Of a stretch of DNA of 64,000 nt, positions 26,959 through 35,846 are shown one piece after another. Below the pieces are notes generated by a model. That model did not search any database. It saw only the letters and a list, made by a program, of their open reading frames with translations, and was not told where the DNA came from. Location of the stretch: contig JAUIHS010000012.1 of the NCBI GenBank assembly GCA_030432255.1, positions 57,090-121,089 of the forward strand. Direction: 5' to 3'. The DNA is from Phycisphaerae bacterium. GTDB lineage: Bacteria; Planctomycetota; Phycisphaerae; Phycisphaerales; UBA1924. The position numbers and the translations under genes were made by a program. The first letter of the stretch is position 1; every line of letters begins with the position of its first letter.

Positions 26959-27378
26959 ATGGCTGAATCCAAGGGTAGAAAGAACCATTACGAGGGCATG
27001 TTCCTCGTGAGCCAGGCCGTCGCGGCGGACTTGGGCAGTGTCGTCGATCACATCAAGGAGATTCTCTCCCGCGCTTCGGCGGATCTGATCGCGATGAAGA
27101 AGTGGGACGACCGTCGTCTCGCCTACGAGATCCAGAAGCACAAGCGTGGCGTGTACATCCTCACGTACTTCTCCTGCGACCCGGTGAACATCGTGGGCAT
27201 CGAGCGTGACTCCTCGCTTTCCGAAACGGTCCTGCGATCGATGGTCACGCGAGCGGATCACCTGACGATCGAGGAGATGCAGGCTGCGGATGGCCAGACA
27301 GACCTCGACACCGAGATCAAGCTTCGCGCTGAAGAGTCGTCCGACGCCGGTGCTGAGACTGCTGAAGCCTCCGCGTGA
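26959..27378 (+). CDS. rpsF: Ribosomal protein bS6
   Basis: The ATG at 26959 follows a GAAGGAG site and gives 139 residues. HYEGMFLVSQAV and KKWDDRRLAYEIQKHKRGVY are the conserved bS6 signatures (30S platform protein, partner of bS18). The C-terminal tail is acidic. A longer open frame upstream runs through pth and is rejected. It is first in an rpsF-ssb-rplI run. Confidence 0.95.
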   Translation: MAESKGRKNHYEGMFLVSQAVAADLGSVVDHIKEILSRASADLIAMKKWDDRRLAYEIQKHKRGVYILTYFSCDPVNIVGIERDSSLSETVLRSMVTRADHLTIEEMQAADGQTDLDTEIKLRAEESSDAGAETAEASA

Positions 27379-27413
27379 TTCATGTGCCTCAACCCTGGTG
27401 AAAGGGGGATTCC

Positions 27414-27866
27414 ATGGCCAGCTACAACAAAGTCATGCTCATGGGCAACCTGACGCGCGACATCGAGTTGCGTTACCTGCCCAACTCCAACACGGCTGTG
27501 GCCAACCTCGGCCTCGCTGTGAACCGGCGCTTCCGCACGGGCGATGGTGAGCAGCGCGAGGAGACCACCTTCGTCGATTGCGAGGCCTTTGGCCGCACGG
27601 CGGAGACCATGAGCCAGTACCTGAAAAAGGGCCGCCCCGTCTTCATCGAGGGTCGGCTCAAGCTGGATCAGTGGCAGGACCGCGACTCCGGTCAGAATCG
27701 CTCCAAGCTCAAGGTCGTGGTCGAAAACTTCCAGTTCATCGACTCTCGCGAGGGCGGCGGCGGCGGTGGTGGGGGAGGTGGCGGCAGCTACAGCGGCGCC
27801 CGCGCACAGCAGGGCGGCGGTGGTGGGCCGCATGAAGCCATCAACGAGGATGACATTCCGTTCTGA
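27414..27866 (+). CDS. ssb: Single-stranded DNA-binding protein
   Basis: The 150-residue SSB has the OB-fold start YNKVMLMGNLTRDIELRY, then ETTFVDCEAFGRTAE and GRLKLDQWQDRD. A glycine-rich linker (about residues 118-140) leads to the acidic tip DDIPF, which recruits repair and replication partners. It sits between rpsF and rplI, the standard place in bacteria, except that rpsR is absent. Confidence 0.97.
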   Translation: MASYNKVMLMGNLTRDIELRYLPNSNTAVANLGLAVNRRFRTGDGEQREETTFVDCEAFGRTAETMSQYLKKGRPVFIEGRLKLDQWQDRDSGQNRSKLKVVVENFQFIDSREGGGGGGGGGGGSYSGARAQQGGGGGPHEAINEDDIPF

Positions 27867-27884
27867 TGCATCCGACAGATCGCG

Positions 27885-27904
27885 CATGAGCCCCTCGGCT
27901 CATG
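27885..27904 (+). promoter_or_regulatory. Perfect 8-bp hairpin between ssb and rplI
   Basis: CATGAGCC and GGCTCATG (loop CCTC) form an uninterrupted 8-bp stem 18 bases after the ssb stop and 69 bases before the rplI start. There is no T tract, so it is not a standard terminator. It could be an mRNA-processing or regulatory site at the position normally occupied by rpsR. Confidence 0.5.
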
Positions 27905-27973
27905 TCAATGAACGCTGGGGCCAGGACGTTCCAGGCTCCTCAACTTTCCTTCCCAGAAAGGACAGCGGCAATC

Positions 27974-28561
27974 ATGGCCAAGTCAGTATCACTCCTGCTC
28001 CTCGAAAGCGTCGAGGGGCTTGGCATCGTCGGCGATGTCGTCTCGGTGCGCACCGGGTATGCCCGCAACTACCTGCTCCCGCGCGAGATCGCGACGGAGC
28101 CTTCCGATGAGCTCATTGCCCAACTCGCCGAGAAGCGTGCGGAGGCACAGCGCCAGCTGGAAGCTCTGCGTGAGGCGCGCAAGGACGCCATTGAGAAGCT
28201 CGAAGGCTTCGAACTCACCTTGGAGCGCGCCTGCAACGATCAGGGCCTCCTCTATGGTTCCGTGACGCAGCAGGACATCGTGGCCGGCCTCCTCGAGCAT
28301 GGCTTCGACATCCGTTCCCGCGCGGTGCGCATCCCGCACACCATCAAGCGGATTGACAGTTACGACGTCCTCATCAAGCTCGATCAGGACCTTGAGACCA
28401 GCATCAAGCTCTGGGTGGTCGCCGACCGCGAACTGCAACTCGATGAGCGTGAGGAAATGGAATTCGACGAAGAGGGCAACCTCATCGAGAAGTCCGGCGA
28501 CGCTCCCGCAGAAGCCGAAGCGACTGAGAAGCCCGCCGAGGAAGCCGCAGCCGAGGCCTGA
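27974..28561 (+). CDS. rplI: Ribosomal protein bL9
   Basis: The ATG at 27974 (AGAAAGGA upstream) starts a 195-residue bL9. LLLESVEGLGIVGDVVSVR and GYARNYLLPREIA are the N-domain signature; a long helix (about 50-85) joins it to the C-domain. An Ala/Glu-rich tail of about 40 residues (AEAEATEKPAEEAAAEA) extends beyond the usual roughly 150 residues. It is the last gene before the terminator at 28597. Confidence 0.96.
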   Translation: MAKSVSLLLLESVEGLGIVGDVVSVRTGYARNYLLPREIATEPSDELIAQLAEKRAEAQRQLEALREARKDAIEKLEGFELTLERACNDQGLLYGSVTQQDIVAGLLEHGFDIRSRAVRIPHTIKRIDSYDVLIKLDQDLETSIKLWVVADRELQLDEREEMEFDEEGNLIEKSGDAPAEAEATEKPAEEAAAEA

Positions 28562-28596
28562 GCAGCAGCCGGCTGAAACGCATTGCGCAACAGACA

Positions 28597-28630
28597 GGGT
28601 GGGAGGCACAGAACCTTCCACCCTTTCTCA
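28597..28630 (+). terminator. Rho-independent terminator after rplI
   Basis: GGGTGGGAGG (28597-28606) pairs with CCTTCCACCC (28614-28623) across a seven-base loop, with one G-T pair, and is followed by TTTCTC. It ends the ribosomal-protein run. Confidence 0.75.
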
Positions 28631-28668
28631 TGCGCCAGTTCCCTCAACGGCGTAAGCCGCTGAAGCAG

Positions 28669-30462
28669 CTACTTGACCAGGATCCCGTCACCGGCGAACT
28701 CGGCAACCACCCGGTTGCCGAGGACGAACTTGGTGATGTACACGCCCCTCGTCGGAGCGAAGATCAACCATTGTGCGATGTCGCCCGTCGCGGACTGAGA
28801 GATGGGCGGGAGCGAATCGAGGTTTCTGATCAGGTCCTGCGGCGTGAGCCTGAACTCCACCGTGCTCCCATCGTCATGGATGTAGCCAATGGCGGGGTAG
28901 GTGTTGCCGTTGCTGTCGACCAGCAGGGGCTGCTCGGTGACTTTCTGAGCCCGATCGACGGCCCGGCCGTAGATGCTCTTCCGGCCACTGTCGAAGATCT
29001 CCACCTGCACGATCCCCGTCCCCGACGGTGGATCGAAGGCACGCACCTGCAATGCCCGGTCAGGACGCCCGCTCACCTGCTCTGTTGTCAAGCTCACCCG
29101 GCCATCAACGATCTTGTTGTCGACGACCGTGAGTCCGCCCTTCTCTGAGCGGTTGATGATGTAGCCGCGGGGGAATTGTGCGCTGACAACCAGTCCTTCG
29201 GCGCCTTCCCGGTTGGTGGACACCGTCTCCGCTTCGCTGTTGTCATATTCGATGTTGCTGCCGGTACCGAGGCCGGCGTCGGTGAAGAGCGATCGGTCGG
29301 CAATAGCTGCATCGCGGTCCTCGACGGTTGCGAATGACCGGTCGCGCTGGAGGCCGTCCGGATTCTGGACGTCGCCTGCCCATTGCTGCGCGAGTTCGAC
29401 AACATCGACGCGGACGTTCTTCACCAGCAGGTGAAGCGGGGTGAGTCCGGGCGGCACGATGAACTCGAAGGCAAACTCAGCGGTCTGGCCACCGCCAACC
29501 GATGAGATCACCGAGTTCTGGAAGTCGAACCGGAAGCGCTTGATGGCGTTGGACACACCCGAGGGTGTCGCCACGACAGCACAGGGGTGGACACCGATGG
29601 CCGTTCCATCCTCCCGCTCGCAGATGAGTCGGAGCTGAGCCGGCGTGAGGATGATGCTCCCGCCCTTCTCACGCGCCGTCGAGTTGAACTGCATCAGGTA
29701 TCCGTGCAACGTCGAGCCGTTGACGACTTCAGAACCGTCGAAGTAGACCACCGTCTGACGCTTGGGGATATTGCTGTCGCTCAGGATCGACGTCGCACCG
29801 GCCCCGGGAGCCAGGACGTAATGGCCCTTGACCTCAAAGTCCTCGGGCTGGATGCCGTTTCGGCAGACACCATCAAACGTCATGCGGACCATGCCGGACT
29901 GCACATGAACATCCGGCTGGTAGGTGGCGAGCGGTGTCCCGATGTCAAAGCTGCCGAAGCTGAGATGCTCGTAGAGTTTGGCCGTGATCTTGTCGACCGG
30001 AACCCACAATGGCTTGGAATACACGAGGTTCCCGTCCCTCCAACTCTCGACCGGCTGCCACATCAGCATCTCTCCGGGGAAGCGGAGGAAGCCGACGCTG
30101 ATGACGATCATGCCGGTCGTCACCACACCCGAAACGATGGCGCACACACCGGCGAGGGCAAAGCTCGTGACATCGTCCAGTTGAACGTTGGACTTGACAA
30201 TCGAGTCGACGATCAGGCGCAGGATGACGAGCGAGACGATGAACGGAAGAATCAGGGCGAGCGTCCAGGCAAAGTCTTCGGTACCCGGCTTCAGAAGAAA
30301 GGCGTACGCGATGGGTTCCCAGAGGGCAAAGGCGATACCACCTGCCGCGATCACACAGATCATGGCCAGGAAGGCCGAGAAGGCGCCATAGCCCTTGGCA
30401 CGACGCGCCCAGATACCGATGAAGACCAGGAGAAGGAGAATGACCAGACCGTTGGCAACCAT
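28669..30462 (-). CDS. CvpA-family membrane protein with large C-terminal domain
   Basis: The 597-residue protein begins with four hydrophobic segments (about 3-20, 28-52, 66-90, 101-128) in the arrangement of CvpA/colicin V production proteins, including the start GLVILLLLVFIGIWARRAKG. The following 450 residues are hydrophilic and beta-rich (FDGVCRNGIQPEDFEVKG, FIVPPGLTPLHLLVKNVRV), without a domain I can name, and probably lie in the periplasm. It is the last gene of a PilT-like, GspE-like, CvpA-like set (48 bases after the GspE-like gene). CvpA proteins are poorly understood; links to envelope homeostasis are known for some. Confidence 0.75.
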   Translation of the reverse strand: MVANGLVILLLLVFIGIWARRAKGYGAFSAFLAMICVIAAGGIAFALWEPIAYAFLLKPGTEDFAWTLALILPFIVSLVILRLIVDSIVKSNVQLDDVTSFALAGVCAIVSGVVTTGMIVISVGFLRFPGEMLMWQPVESWRDGNLVYSKPLWVPVDKITAKLYEHLSFGSFDIGTPLATYQPDVHVQSGMVRMTFDGVCRNGIQPEDFEVKGHYVLAPGAGATSILSDSNIPKRQTVVYFDGSEVVNGSTLHGYLMQFNSTAREKGGSIILTPAQLRLICEREDGTAIGVHPCAVVATPSGVSNAIKRFRFDFQNSVISSVGGGQTAEFAFEFIVPPGLTPLHLLVKNVRVDVVELAQQWAGDVQNPDGLQRDRSFATVEDRDAAIADRSLFTDAGLGTGSNIEYDNSEAETVSTNREGAEGLVVSAQFPRGYIINRSEKGGLTVVDNKIVDGRVSLTTEQVSGRPDRALQVRAFDPPSGTGIVQVEIFDSGRKSIYGRAVDRAQKVTEQPLLVDSNGNTYPAIGYIHDDGSTVEFRLTPQDLIRNLDSLPPISQSATGDIAQWLIFAPTRGVYITKFVLGNRVVAEFAGDGILVK

Positions 30463-30510
30463 AAGACTTGCTCCCGCTGAGATCGCGGATCAGGGAATCG
30501 GAATCGAGAG

Positions 30511-32280
30511 TCAGGCAGACTGGGGGCTCGAGGGGCGGTCCTTCTTCGGCGCTGCGCCCTTCTTTGCTCGGCGAGGCGGTGCCGTCACGCGAACGACTTC
30601 CTCGACGCTCGTCTCACCTGCCATCACCTTCTGCATTGCCGCCGACTGAAGACTCGGCTCACGGCGCTGACGGAGCAGCGCCTTCAAACCGGTCATGTCG
30701 TTGGAGGCGATCATGCGGCGTTCTTCGACGCCGAAACGATGAACCTCGAACGCCGCGACCACGCCCAGGAATCCGGAGCCGCTGCACACCGGGCATGTCA
30801 CCGGCTTGTCCTTCACGAGCACCTGCCCGCCCTTGCGGTGCAACTGCTTGGTGTCGGCCGGGAGGCCAAGTTTCTTGAGCACCTCGGGCGTCGGCTGGTA
30901 GCCGACTCGGCAGTTGTCGCACAGCCTGCGAAGCAGCCGCTGATTGAGTGCGCCGTACAGGGACTGGGAGGCCTTCTTCTGGTCACCCACCGCCCGTGCA
31001 AAGAGTTGCACACCCATGAGTGCGCTGTCGGCCTTGAAGCTCAGGTAGACGCGGGTGCGCTCGTGATCGGCGCGGGCAACCTCAACCGCGGTGTTCTCGT
31101 CCGGAAGATCGGAGATGCCGACAACGTTTGGATCGCGGCGCAGGATCGAACGAACCGTCGTGCTGTATTCCGCGCCGTCTTCGAGCGGGTCGAAGACGTT
31201 CTGGCGAATGCCCTCAAGCGTGGCCTCAGCCTCCTCCATCTCCAGGGTCTGCACATTCGAGGTGTACGCATCGTGCTCCCGGAGGAAGGCATAGAGCGTT
31301 GATGTCCGACCCTGATCTGCGGGCGCGGTGAGCAGCACGCAGCCCCGCCCTTCCGCAACGATCTCTTCGACAATTGCCTTCTGGGGAGCAAGCAGCCCGA
31401 GGTCCTTCACTCGACGCTGGACCTGCTCTGCCGGCTTGACCAGCGCGGTCAGGCGCATACCCTCGGAAGTGCCGAGCGTCGTGATCTTGATCGGGACGCC
31501 CGGGGTGCCCGGAGGAATCACATCGATCTTGCCACGAAGCTTCCTGCGCCGATCGTTGACGTCCATCCCGGCCGCCGACTTGAGCATGTCGATCATGGCG
31601 ACGGCGTCGGCGGAGCTGTACGCCTGGAAGGCCTCTCGAACACTGTCCACGATCACCGTTGCTGCATACGCATCCGGCTTTTCCCGCACCGGTCCGATGT
31701 CCAGTTGGGTGCCGCGGCTGGTCAGCGTGTGAACGAGGACCTCATCGAGTGCCGCTCGAACCGCGTAGTCGGAACTTTCCTTCTCAGGAACCGGCAGGAC
31801 GCCGCCATTCCCCTGTATGCCGAGCGTGACGCCTTTCACGACGCCACCCTTCTTCTTCGCAGCCGCCTTCTCCTCCCGCGCCGCCTTCATCTTCTCGAAG
31901 TCGAGACTCCAACGGAACTCCTCGGGCACCCGGTCATCCCGATTCCGGAGAAACGCATAGATCGCGAGGTCGGTGGTCAACACGATGATGAGTGCGGGCC
32001 AGGTGATCCAGAACGTCACCGGGGGTGCAATGACGATCGCGAAGAATGCGAGGAGGCCGACGAGCATGTGAGCCGTGTTCCAGGCTTCACGCTTGAAGTA
32101 CCAGCGAGCGGCATCCTTGTCATAAATGGTTGCGACGACCCATGCCCAGATCAGGAACGGCAGGATCATCAGCACGGGCTTGTACGGGGAGGTGAGCATC
32201 ACGCCGTCAGCCAGAAGGCCGCCGGCGGGCGCAATCTCCAGAAGGGGCATTGGGGCCATCATCATGTCCATCAGTGTCAT
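30511..32280 (-). CDS. Membrane-anchored, catalytically degenerate GspE/PilB-like protein
   Basis: Of 589 residues, the first 115 contain about three membrane segments (34-52, 72-88, 92-111), which classical GspE ATPases lack. The C-terminal half aligns in order with secretion ATPases but with altered key residues. The Walker A position reads TAPADQGRTSTLY, with Arg325 in place of the catalytic Lys and GPTGSGK lost. The Walker B stretch reads DPNVVGISDLPD, where G-E-x-R-D is expected. The His box reads LSFKADSA. The zinc tetracysteine of GspE/PilB is kept (CDNC at 454-457, CPVC at 496-499). It is probably a non-hydrolysing scaffold or regulator, perhaps for the intact PilT-like ATPase 100 bases upstream. 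Start among several nearby Met codons is uncertain. Confidence 0.82.
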   Translation of the reverse strand: MTLMDMMMAPMPLLEIAPAGGLLADGVMLTSPYKPVLMILPFLIWAWVVATIYDKDAARWYFKREAWNTAHMLVGLLAFFAIVIAPPVTFWITWPALIIVLTTDLAIYAFLRNRDDRVPEEFRWSLDFEKMKAAREEKAAAKKKGGVVKGVTLGIQGNGGVLPVPEKESSDYAVRAALDEVLVHTLTSRGTQLDIGPVREKPDAYAATVIVDSVREAFQAYSSADAVAMIDMLKSAAGMDVNDRRRKLRGKIDVIPPGTPGVPIKITTLGTSEGMRLTALVKPAEQVQRRVKDLGLLAPQKAIVEEIVAEGRGCVLLTAPADQGRTSTLYAFLREHDAYTSNVQTLEMEEAEATLEGIRQNVFDPLEDGAEYSTTVRSILRRDPNVVGISDLPDENTAVEVARADHERTRVYLSFKADSALMGVQLFARAVGDQKKASQSLYGALNQRLLRRLCDNCRVGYQPTPEVLKKLGLPADTKQLHRKGGQVLVKDKPVTCPVCSGSGFLGVVAAFEVHRFGVEERRMIASNDMTGLKALLRQRREPSLQSAAMQKVMAGETSVEEVVRVTAPPRRAKKGAAPKKDRPSSPQSA

Positions 32281-32380
32281 CAGCGCTCGTCATCCACTTG
32301 GCGGCCCCGCTGATGTCGCGGCGACCGGGAGACATGTCATGTCAATCACCGGAGAATAACAGAAACCCGACGCCGGCGGC

Positions 32381-33538
32381 TCAGGAGATGCCCTTCAGCT
32401 GCATCCGGAGCTCATCGACATTCGGCGACGCCTCGGTCGCAACGCGGGTGTGGATGTACTCGCGTTCCACGAGATCGACCAGGCAGCCGTTGAAGTCGAC
32501 CATCCCGATCTGGCGAGACTCCTGCGCCTTGATGACGTCGAGGAGTTCGTTCTCCCTGCCTTCCATGATGTACTTCCGGACAGCGGGGGTGTTGATGAGG
32601 ATCTCGACCGCTGGAATCCGGTGGATGTCCTTGTGAAGGGTCGGAAGCAGCTTCTGATAGACGATCGCACGCATCTGGTAGGCGAGGATCTTCCGGACCT
32701 GCTCACGCTCATCCGGCTTGAAGAGGTCGTAGATACGACCGAATGTCTGCGGGGCGGATGACGCATGGATCGTACCGAACACGAGGTGACCCGTCTCGGC
32801 CGCATGGAGAGCCGCTTCGAAGGTTTCGGCATCACGCATTTCGCCGATCAGCACGACATCCGGATTCTCACGCACCAGGGCCCGCAGACCGGTCTTGAAG
32901 TCGAGGACGTCGATACCGATCTCACGCTGATTGATCGTGGCCTTGCGGTCCTGGAAGATGTACTCGATGGGATCCTCAAGAGTGACAATGTGCACACTCT
33001 TGCGATCGTTGATGAAGTCGAGCATCGAGGCGATCGTCGTCGACTTACCAGAGCCGGTCACACCGGCCAGAATGACGATGCCCTGGGGCTGCATCGCGAT
33101 CTCAGACATCACGTCCGGGAGATGCAGTTCGGAGAAGCGTTTGATGTTGCTCGTGATGAGACGGGCCGCAATCGCCAGCTTGCCGCGGGCCTGGAAGAGG
33201 TTCACGCGGAACCGGTGCCCCTCGTCATAGTCGTAGGCGAAGTCAACGGAGCCGAACTTATGAAGATCCCCGAACTGCTCTTCCGTGAGGATGTGCCGGG
33301 CAATCGACATGAACTCGTCCTTGGTGACGAGGTCGGTGTCCAGAGACTTGAGTGAGCCGCGAAGGCGGATCTTGGGGACGTGATCGGTCTTGACGATCAG
33401 GTCGGACCCCTCGAACTTGATACAGGCCTGAAGGAACTTCCCGAAGCGTGTGGCGTGCGGGTCGTGCTTCTGATCCGGATCCAGGGTGCAATGGTTGACA
33501 ATTGACTCGTTGCGGACCGTGTCGCTCAGGCTGTTCAT
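32381..33538 (-). CDS. PilT-like secretion/retraction ATPase
   Basis: This 385-residue type IV pilus-type ATPase is complete: Walker A GVTGSGKST (159-167), Asp box TLEDPIEYIF (186-195), Walker B VVLIGEMRDAETF (228-240) and His box TIHASSAPQT (His258). The C-terminal region has the PilT-like INTPAVRKYIMEGRENELL. PilT-type proteins power pilus retraction or related surface machinery. No pilin or pilus assembly gene lies nearby, so the partner is elsewhere or the protein serves another envelope function with the GspE-like and CvpA-like proteins that follow on the same strand. Confidence 0.92.
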   Translation of the reverse strand: MNSLSDTVRNESIVNHCTLDPDQKHDPHATRFGKFLQACIKFEGSDLIVKTDHVPKIRLRGSLKSLDTDLVTKDEFMSIARHILTEEQFGDLHKFGSVDFAYDYDEGHRFRVNLFQARGKLAIAARLITSNIKRFSELHLPDVMSEIAMQPQGIVILAGVTGSGKSTTIASMLDFINDRKSVHIVTLEDPIEYIFQDRKATINQREIGIDVLDFKTGLRALVRENPDVVLIGEMRDAETFEAALHAAETGHLVFGTIHASSAPQTFGRIYDLFKPDEREQVRKILAYQMRAIVYQKLLPTLHKDIHRIPAVEILINTPAVRKYIMEGRENELLDVIKAQESRQIGMVDFNGCLVDLVEREYIHTRVATEASPNVDELRMQLKGIS

Positions 33539-33811
33539 CGGGACGCATCTCTTCCACGGGCGTTGACAGGGCTTGTTCGGGCGGCCTGACCGGCGGGGAG
33601 CCCGCGGACCGCGACATGACGGCGCAGCCTAAGCCGCACCGAGCAGCCATCATATACGCAGCCGCTCCAAGGTAGCTCCCGGTGACATGCCGATTTCGGA
33701 CCGGAATGGTCGGGTTCCGTCGGACGTCCCCCAACCTGCCCGTGCAGCCTCCGAACAGCAGTCGACATCGCTCAATCGAACCCCGCCACCCGCCGATATC
33801 ACCCAGGCACC
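33539..33811. other. Divergent intergenic region, pilT-like / SprA-like
   Basis: These 273 bases separate two divergently read genes and should hold both promoters. I saw no clear -35/-10 pair, hairpin or repeat. Confidence 0.5.
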
Positions 33812-34387
33812 ATGTTCGATGCCGGAATCCAACCAGCCACCTCCGGTCTCATCGGCCCCGTCCCGCTCGGGGGGATCGGTGCGTCATTCAGACGACCCGC
33901 TGAGGATACCGCGACCGAGCAGGTGAGCGCCGATGCGATTCAGGCATCAGAACGCTCCGTTTCGGGCGAAGCGCTGACCGACGATGATCAGCGCGAAGTC
34001 GAACGCCTTCAGGCGCGGGACCGGGAAGTCCGGCAACACGAGCAGGCCCATGTCGCCGCCGCGGGTTCTCTCTACCGAGGCGGCCCGAACTACGAGTACC
34101 AGCGCGGGCCGGACGGTCGGCAGTATGCGGTGGGGGGCAGCGTCCAGATCGACACATCACCCGTTCCCAACGACCCCGAAGCCACGATCGCCAAGGCCCA
34201 GCAGATCCGGCGGGCGGCCCTCGCCCCGGCGGAGCCATCGGGTGCGGATCGATCGGTCGCGGCCAAGGCCAATCGGATGGAAGCGGAGGCTCGACAGGAA
34301 CTCGCGGCGGAGACGACGCGCGGAGAATCGGATACGCCGGAGCGAGCGTCCGAGACTCCTCAGCCCCGGATTGACATCTACGCCTGA
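33812..34387 (+). CDS. SprA-related putative metalloprotease (HEQAH)
   Basis: The 191-residue protein matches the SprA-related / CJM1_0395 family. Characteristic pieces are RDREVRQHEQAHVAAAG (HExxH-like HEQAH, about residues 73-77), GGPNYEYQRGPDGRQYAVGG, DPEATIAKAQQIRRAALAPA and ANRMEAEARQEL. No signal peptide is visible. The family is called a putative metalloprotease because of HEQAH, but activity is unproven. The C-terminus is disordered. It is convergent with asnS, with a one-base gap between stops. Confidence 0.85.
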   Translation: MFDAGIQPATSGLIGPVPLGGIGASFRRPAEDTATEQVSADAIQASERSVSGEALTDDDQREVERLQARDREVRQHEQAHVAAAGSLYRGGPNYEYQRGPDGRQYAVGGSVQIDTSPVPNDPEATIAKAQQIRRAALAPAEPSGADRSVAAKANRMEAEARQELAAETTRGESDTPERASETPQPRIDIYA

Positions 34388-34388
34388 C

Positions 34389-35783
34389 TCAGAACGCCGC
34401 GCTTCGAGGGGTTCGGGGGAAGGGAATGACGTCGCGGATGTTTGACATGCCCGTGCAGAACTGCACCAGACGCTCGAAGCCCAAGCCGAAGCCAGCGTGG
34501 GGCACGGTGCCGTAGCGGCGCAGGTCGCGATACCACCAGTAGTCGTCCTTGTTGAGCCCCATCTCGTCGAGACGTTCATCAAGCTTGTCGAGACGCTCTT
34601 CGCGCTGCGATCCCCCCACGATCTCGCCGATCCGCGGCACCAGCACATCCATTGCGGCGACGGTCTTACCGTCATCATTACAACGCATGTAGAAGGCCTT
34701 GATATCGCGGGGATAGTCGACGAGGACCACCGGCTGCTTGAAGTGCTCCTCGGTCAGGTAGCGCTCGTGCTCACTCTGCAGGTCCAGGCCCCACTCGACC
34801 GGGAACTCGAACTTCTGGCTACTCTTCTGGAGCAGATCGACCGCCTCGGTGTACGGCAGCACACGGAAATCTGATTCCACGACATGGCGCAGCCGATCAA
34901 TGATGCCCTTGTCGATGCGCAGATCGAAGAACCCCATGTCGTCCGCCCGTTCGGTCAGCACGGCGTCCAGGCAGTACTTGAGCATGTCCTCTGACAGCGT
35001 GATGGCATCGCCGAGGTCGGCAAAGGCGATCTCAGGCTCGATCATCCAGAACTCTGCGAGGTGCCGGCTCGTGTTTGAGTTCTCTGCGCGGAAGGTCGGG
35101 CCGAAGGTGTACACCTTCGACAGCGCACAGCAGTAGGTCTCAACATTGATCTGACCCGATACGGTCAGGTACGCATCCCGACCGAAGAAGTCCTCACCGA
35201 AGTCCACCTGCCCTTCGTCGTTCTGCGGGAGGTTGGCCAGATCCAGCGTGCTGACGCGAAACATCTCGCCGGCCCCTTCGCAGTCGCTGGCGGTGATGAT
35301 CGGCGTGTGCACCCAGTAGAAGCCATTCTGGTGCATGTACCGATGAATGGCCTGGGCCAGGCAGTTGCGCACTCGGGCAACCGCGCCGAACGTATTCGTC
35401 CGCACACGCAGGTGCGCCACGTCCCGGAGGTACTCGAACGTGTGACGCTTCGCCGCGACCGGGTACGTGTCCGGGTCCTCAACGAGTCCGATTACCTCGA
35501 TGGACTTCACCTGAACCTCAACGCTCTGCCCCTTCCCCTTCGATTCCACGAGTTCACCACTCGCGCGGATCGAGCAACCGGTCGTCAGGTGCTGAACCTC
35601 AGAGGCATAGTTCTCCAGGTCGGACGGCGCCACGAGTTGCAGATTGTCGAAACACGACCCGTCGTTGATGGCGATGAAGGACAGACCAGCCTTCGAATCG
35701 CGTCTGGTGCGGACCCAGCCCTGGACCTCCACCGAACCTCCCGGGTCCGAACCCAGCGCCTGCGCAACTGTCAGCAGTGACAT
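34389..35783 (-). CDS. asnS: Asparaginyl-tRNA synthetase
   Basis: A class II synthetase of 464 residues, the usual AsnRS length. It has the N-terminal OB domain ([20 protein letters not shown]), motif 2 region [21 protein letters not shown] and motif 3 [12 protein letters not shown]. AsnRS rather than AspRS is indicated by the length and the [14 protein letters not shown] and FAENSNT-type motifs. Presence of AsnRS means that Asn-tRNA does not have to be formed by transamidation. A GAGGAG site precedes the ATG. Confidence 0.96.
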   Translation of the reverse strand: MSLLTVAQALGSDPGGSVEVQGWVRTRRDSKAGLSFIAINDGSCFDNLQLVAPSDLENYASEVQHLTTGCSIRASGELVESKGKGQSVEVQVKSIEVIGLVEDPDTYPVAAKRHTFEYLRDVAHLRVRTNTFGAVARVRNCLAQAIHRYMHQNGFYWVHTPIITASDCEGAGEMFRVSTLDLANLPQNDEGQVDFGEDFFGRDAYLTVSGQINVETYCCALSKVYTFGPTFRAENSNTSRHLAEFWMIEPEIAFADLGDAITLSEDMLKYCLDAVLTERADDMGFFDLRIDKGIIDRLRHVVESDFRVLPYTEAVDLLQKSSQKFEFPVEWGLDLQSEHERYLTEEHFKQPVVLVDYPRDIKAFYMRCNDDGKTVAAMDVLVPRIGEIVGGSQREERLDKLDERLDEMGLNKDDYWWYRDLRRYGTVPHAGFGLGFERLVQFCTGMSNIRDVIPFPRTPRSAAF

Positions 35784-35846
35784 GAATAACTCCTCGGATC
35801 AATGACTGTTCAGACCGCGCAGTGTAGCCGAAGTGGGCGGTCCCAT

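Noticed and set aside
27766..28110. Frame over the ssb-rplI gap as a possible rpsR
   Set aside because: The translation has no bS18 signature (no KRKVS or CRF-type motifs) and overlaps both flanking genes.
28384..28647. Minus-strand frame opposite the end of rplI
   Set aside because: Low-complexity Ser/Ala translation antisense to the bL9 tail.
31091..31331. Short plus-strand ORFs inside the GspE-like gene
   Set aside because: They are shadows and lack ribosome sites.
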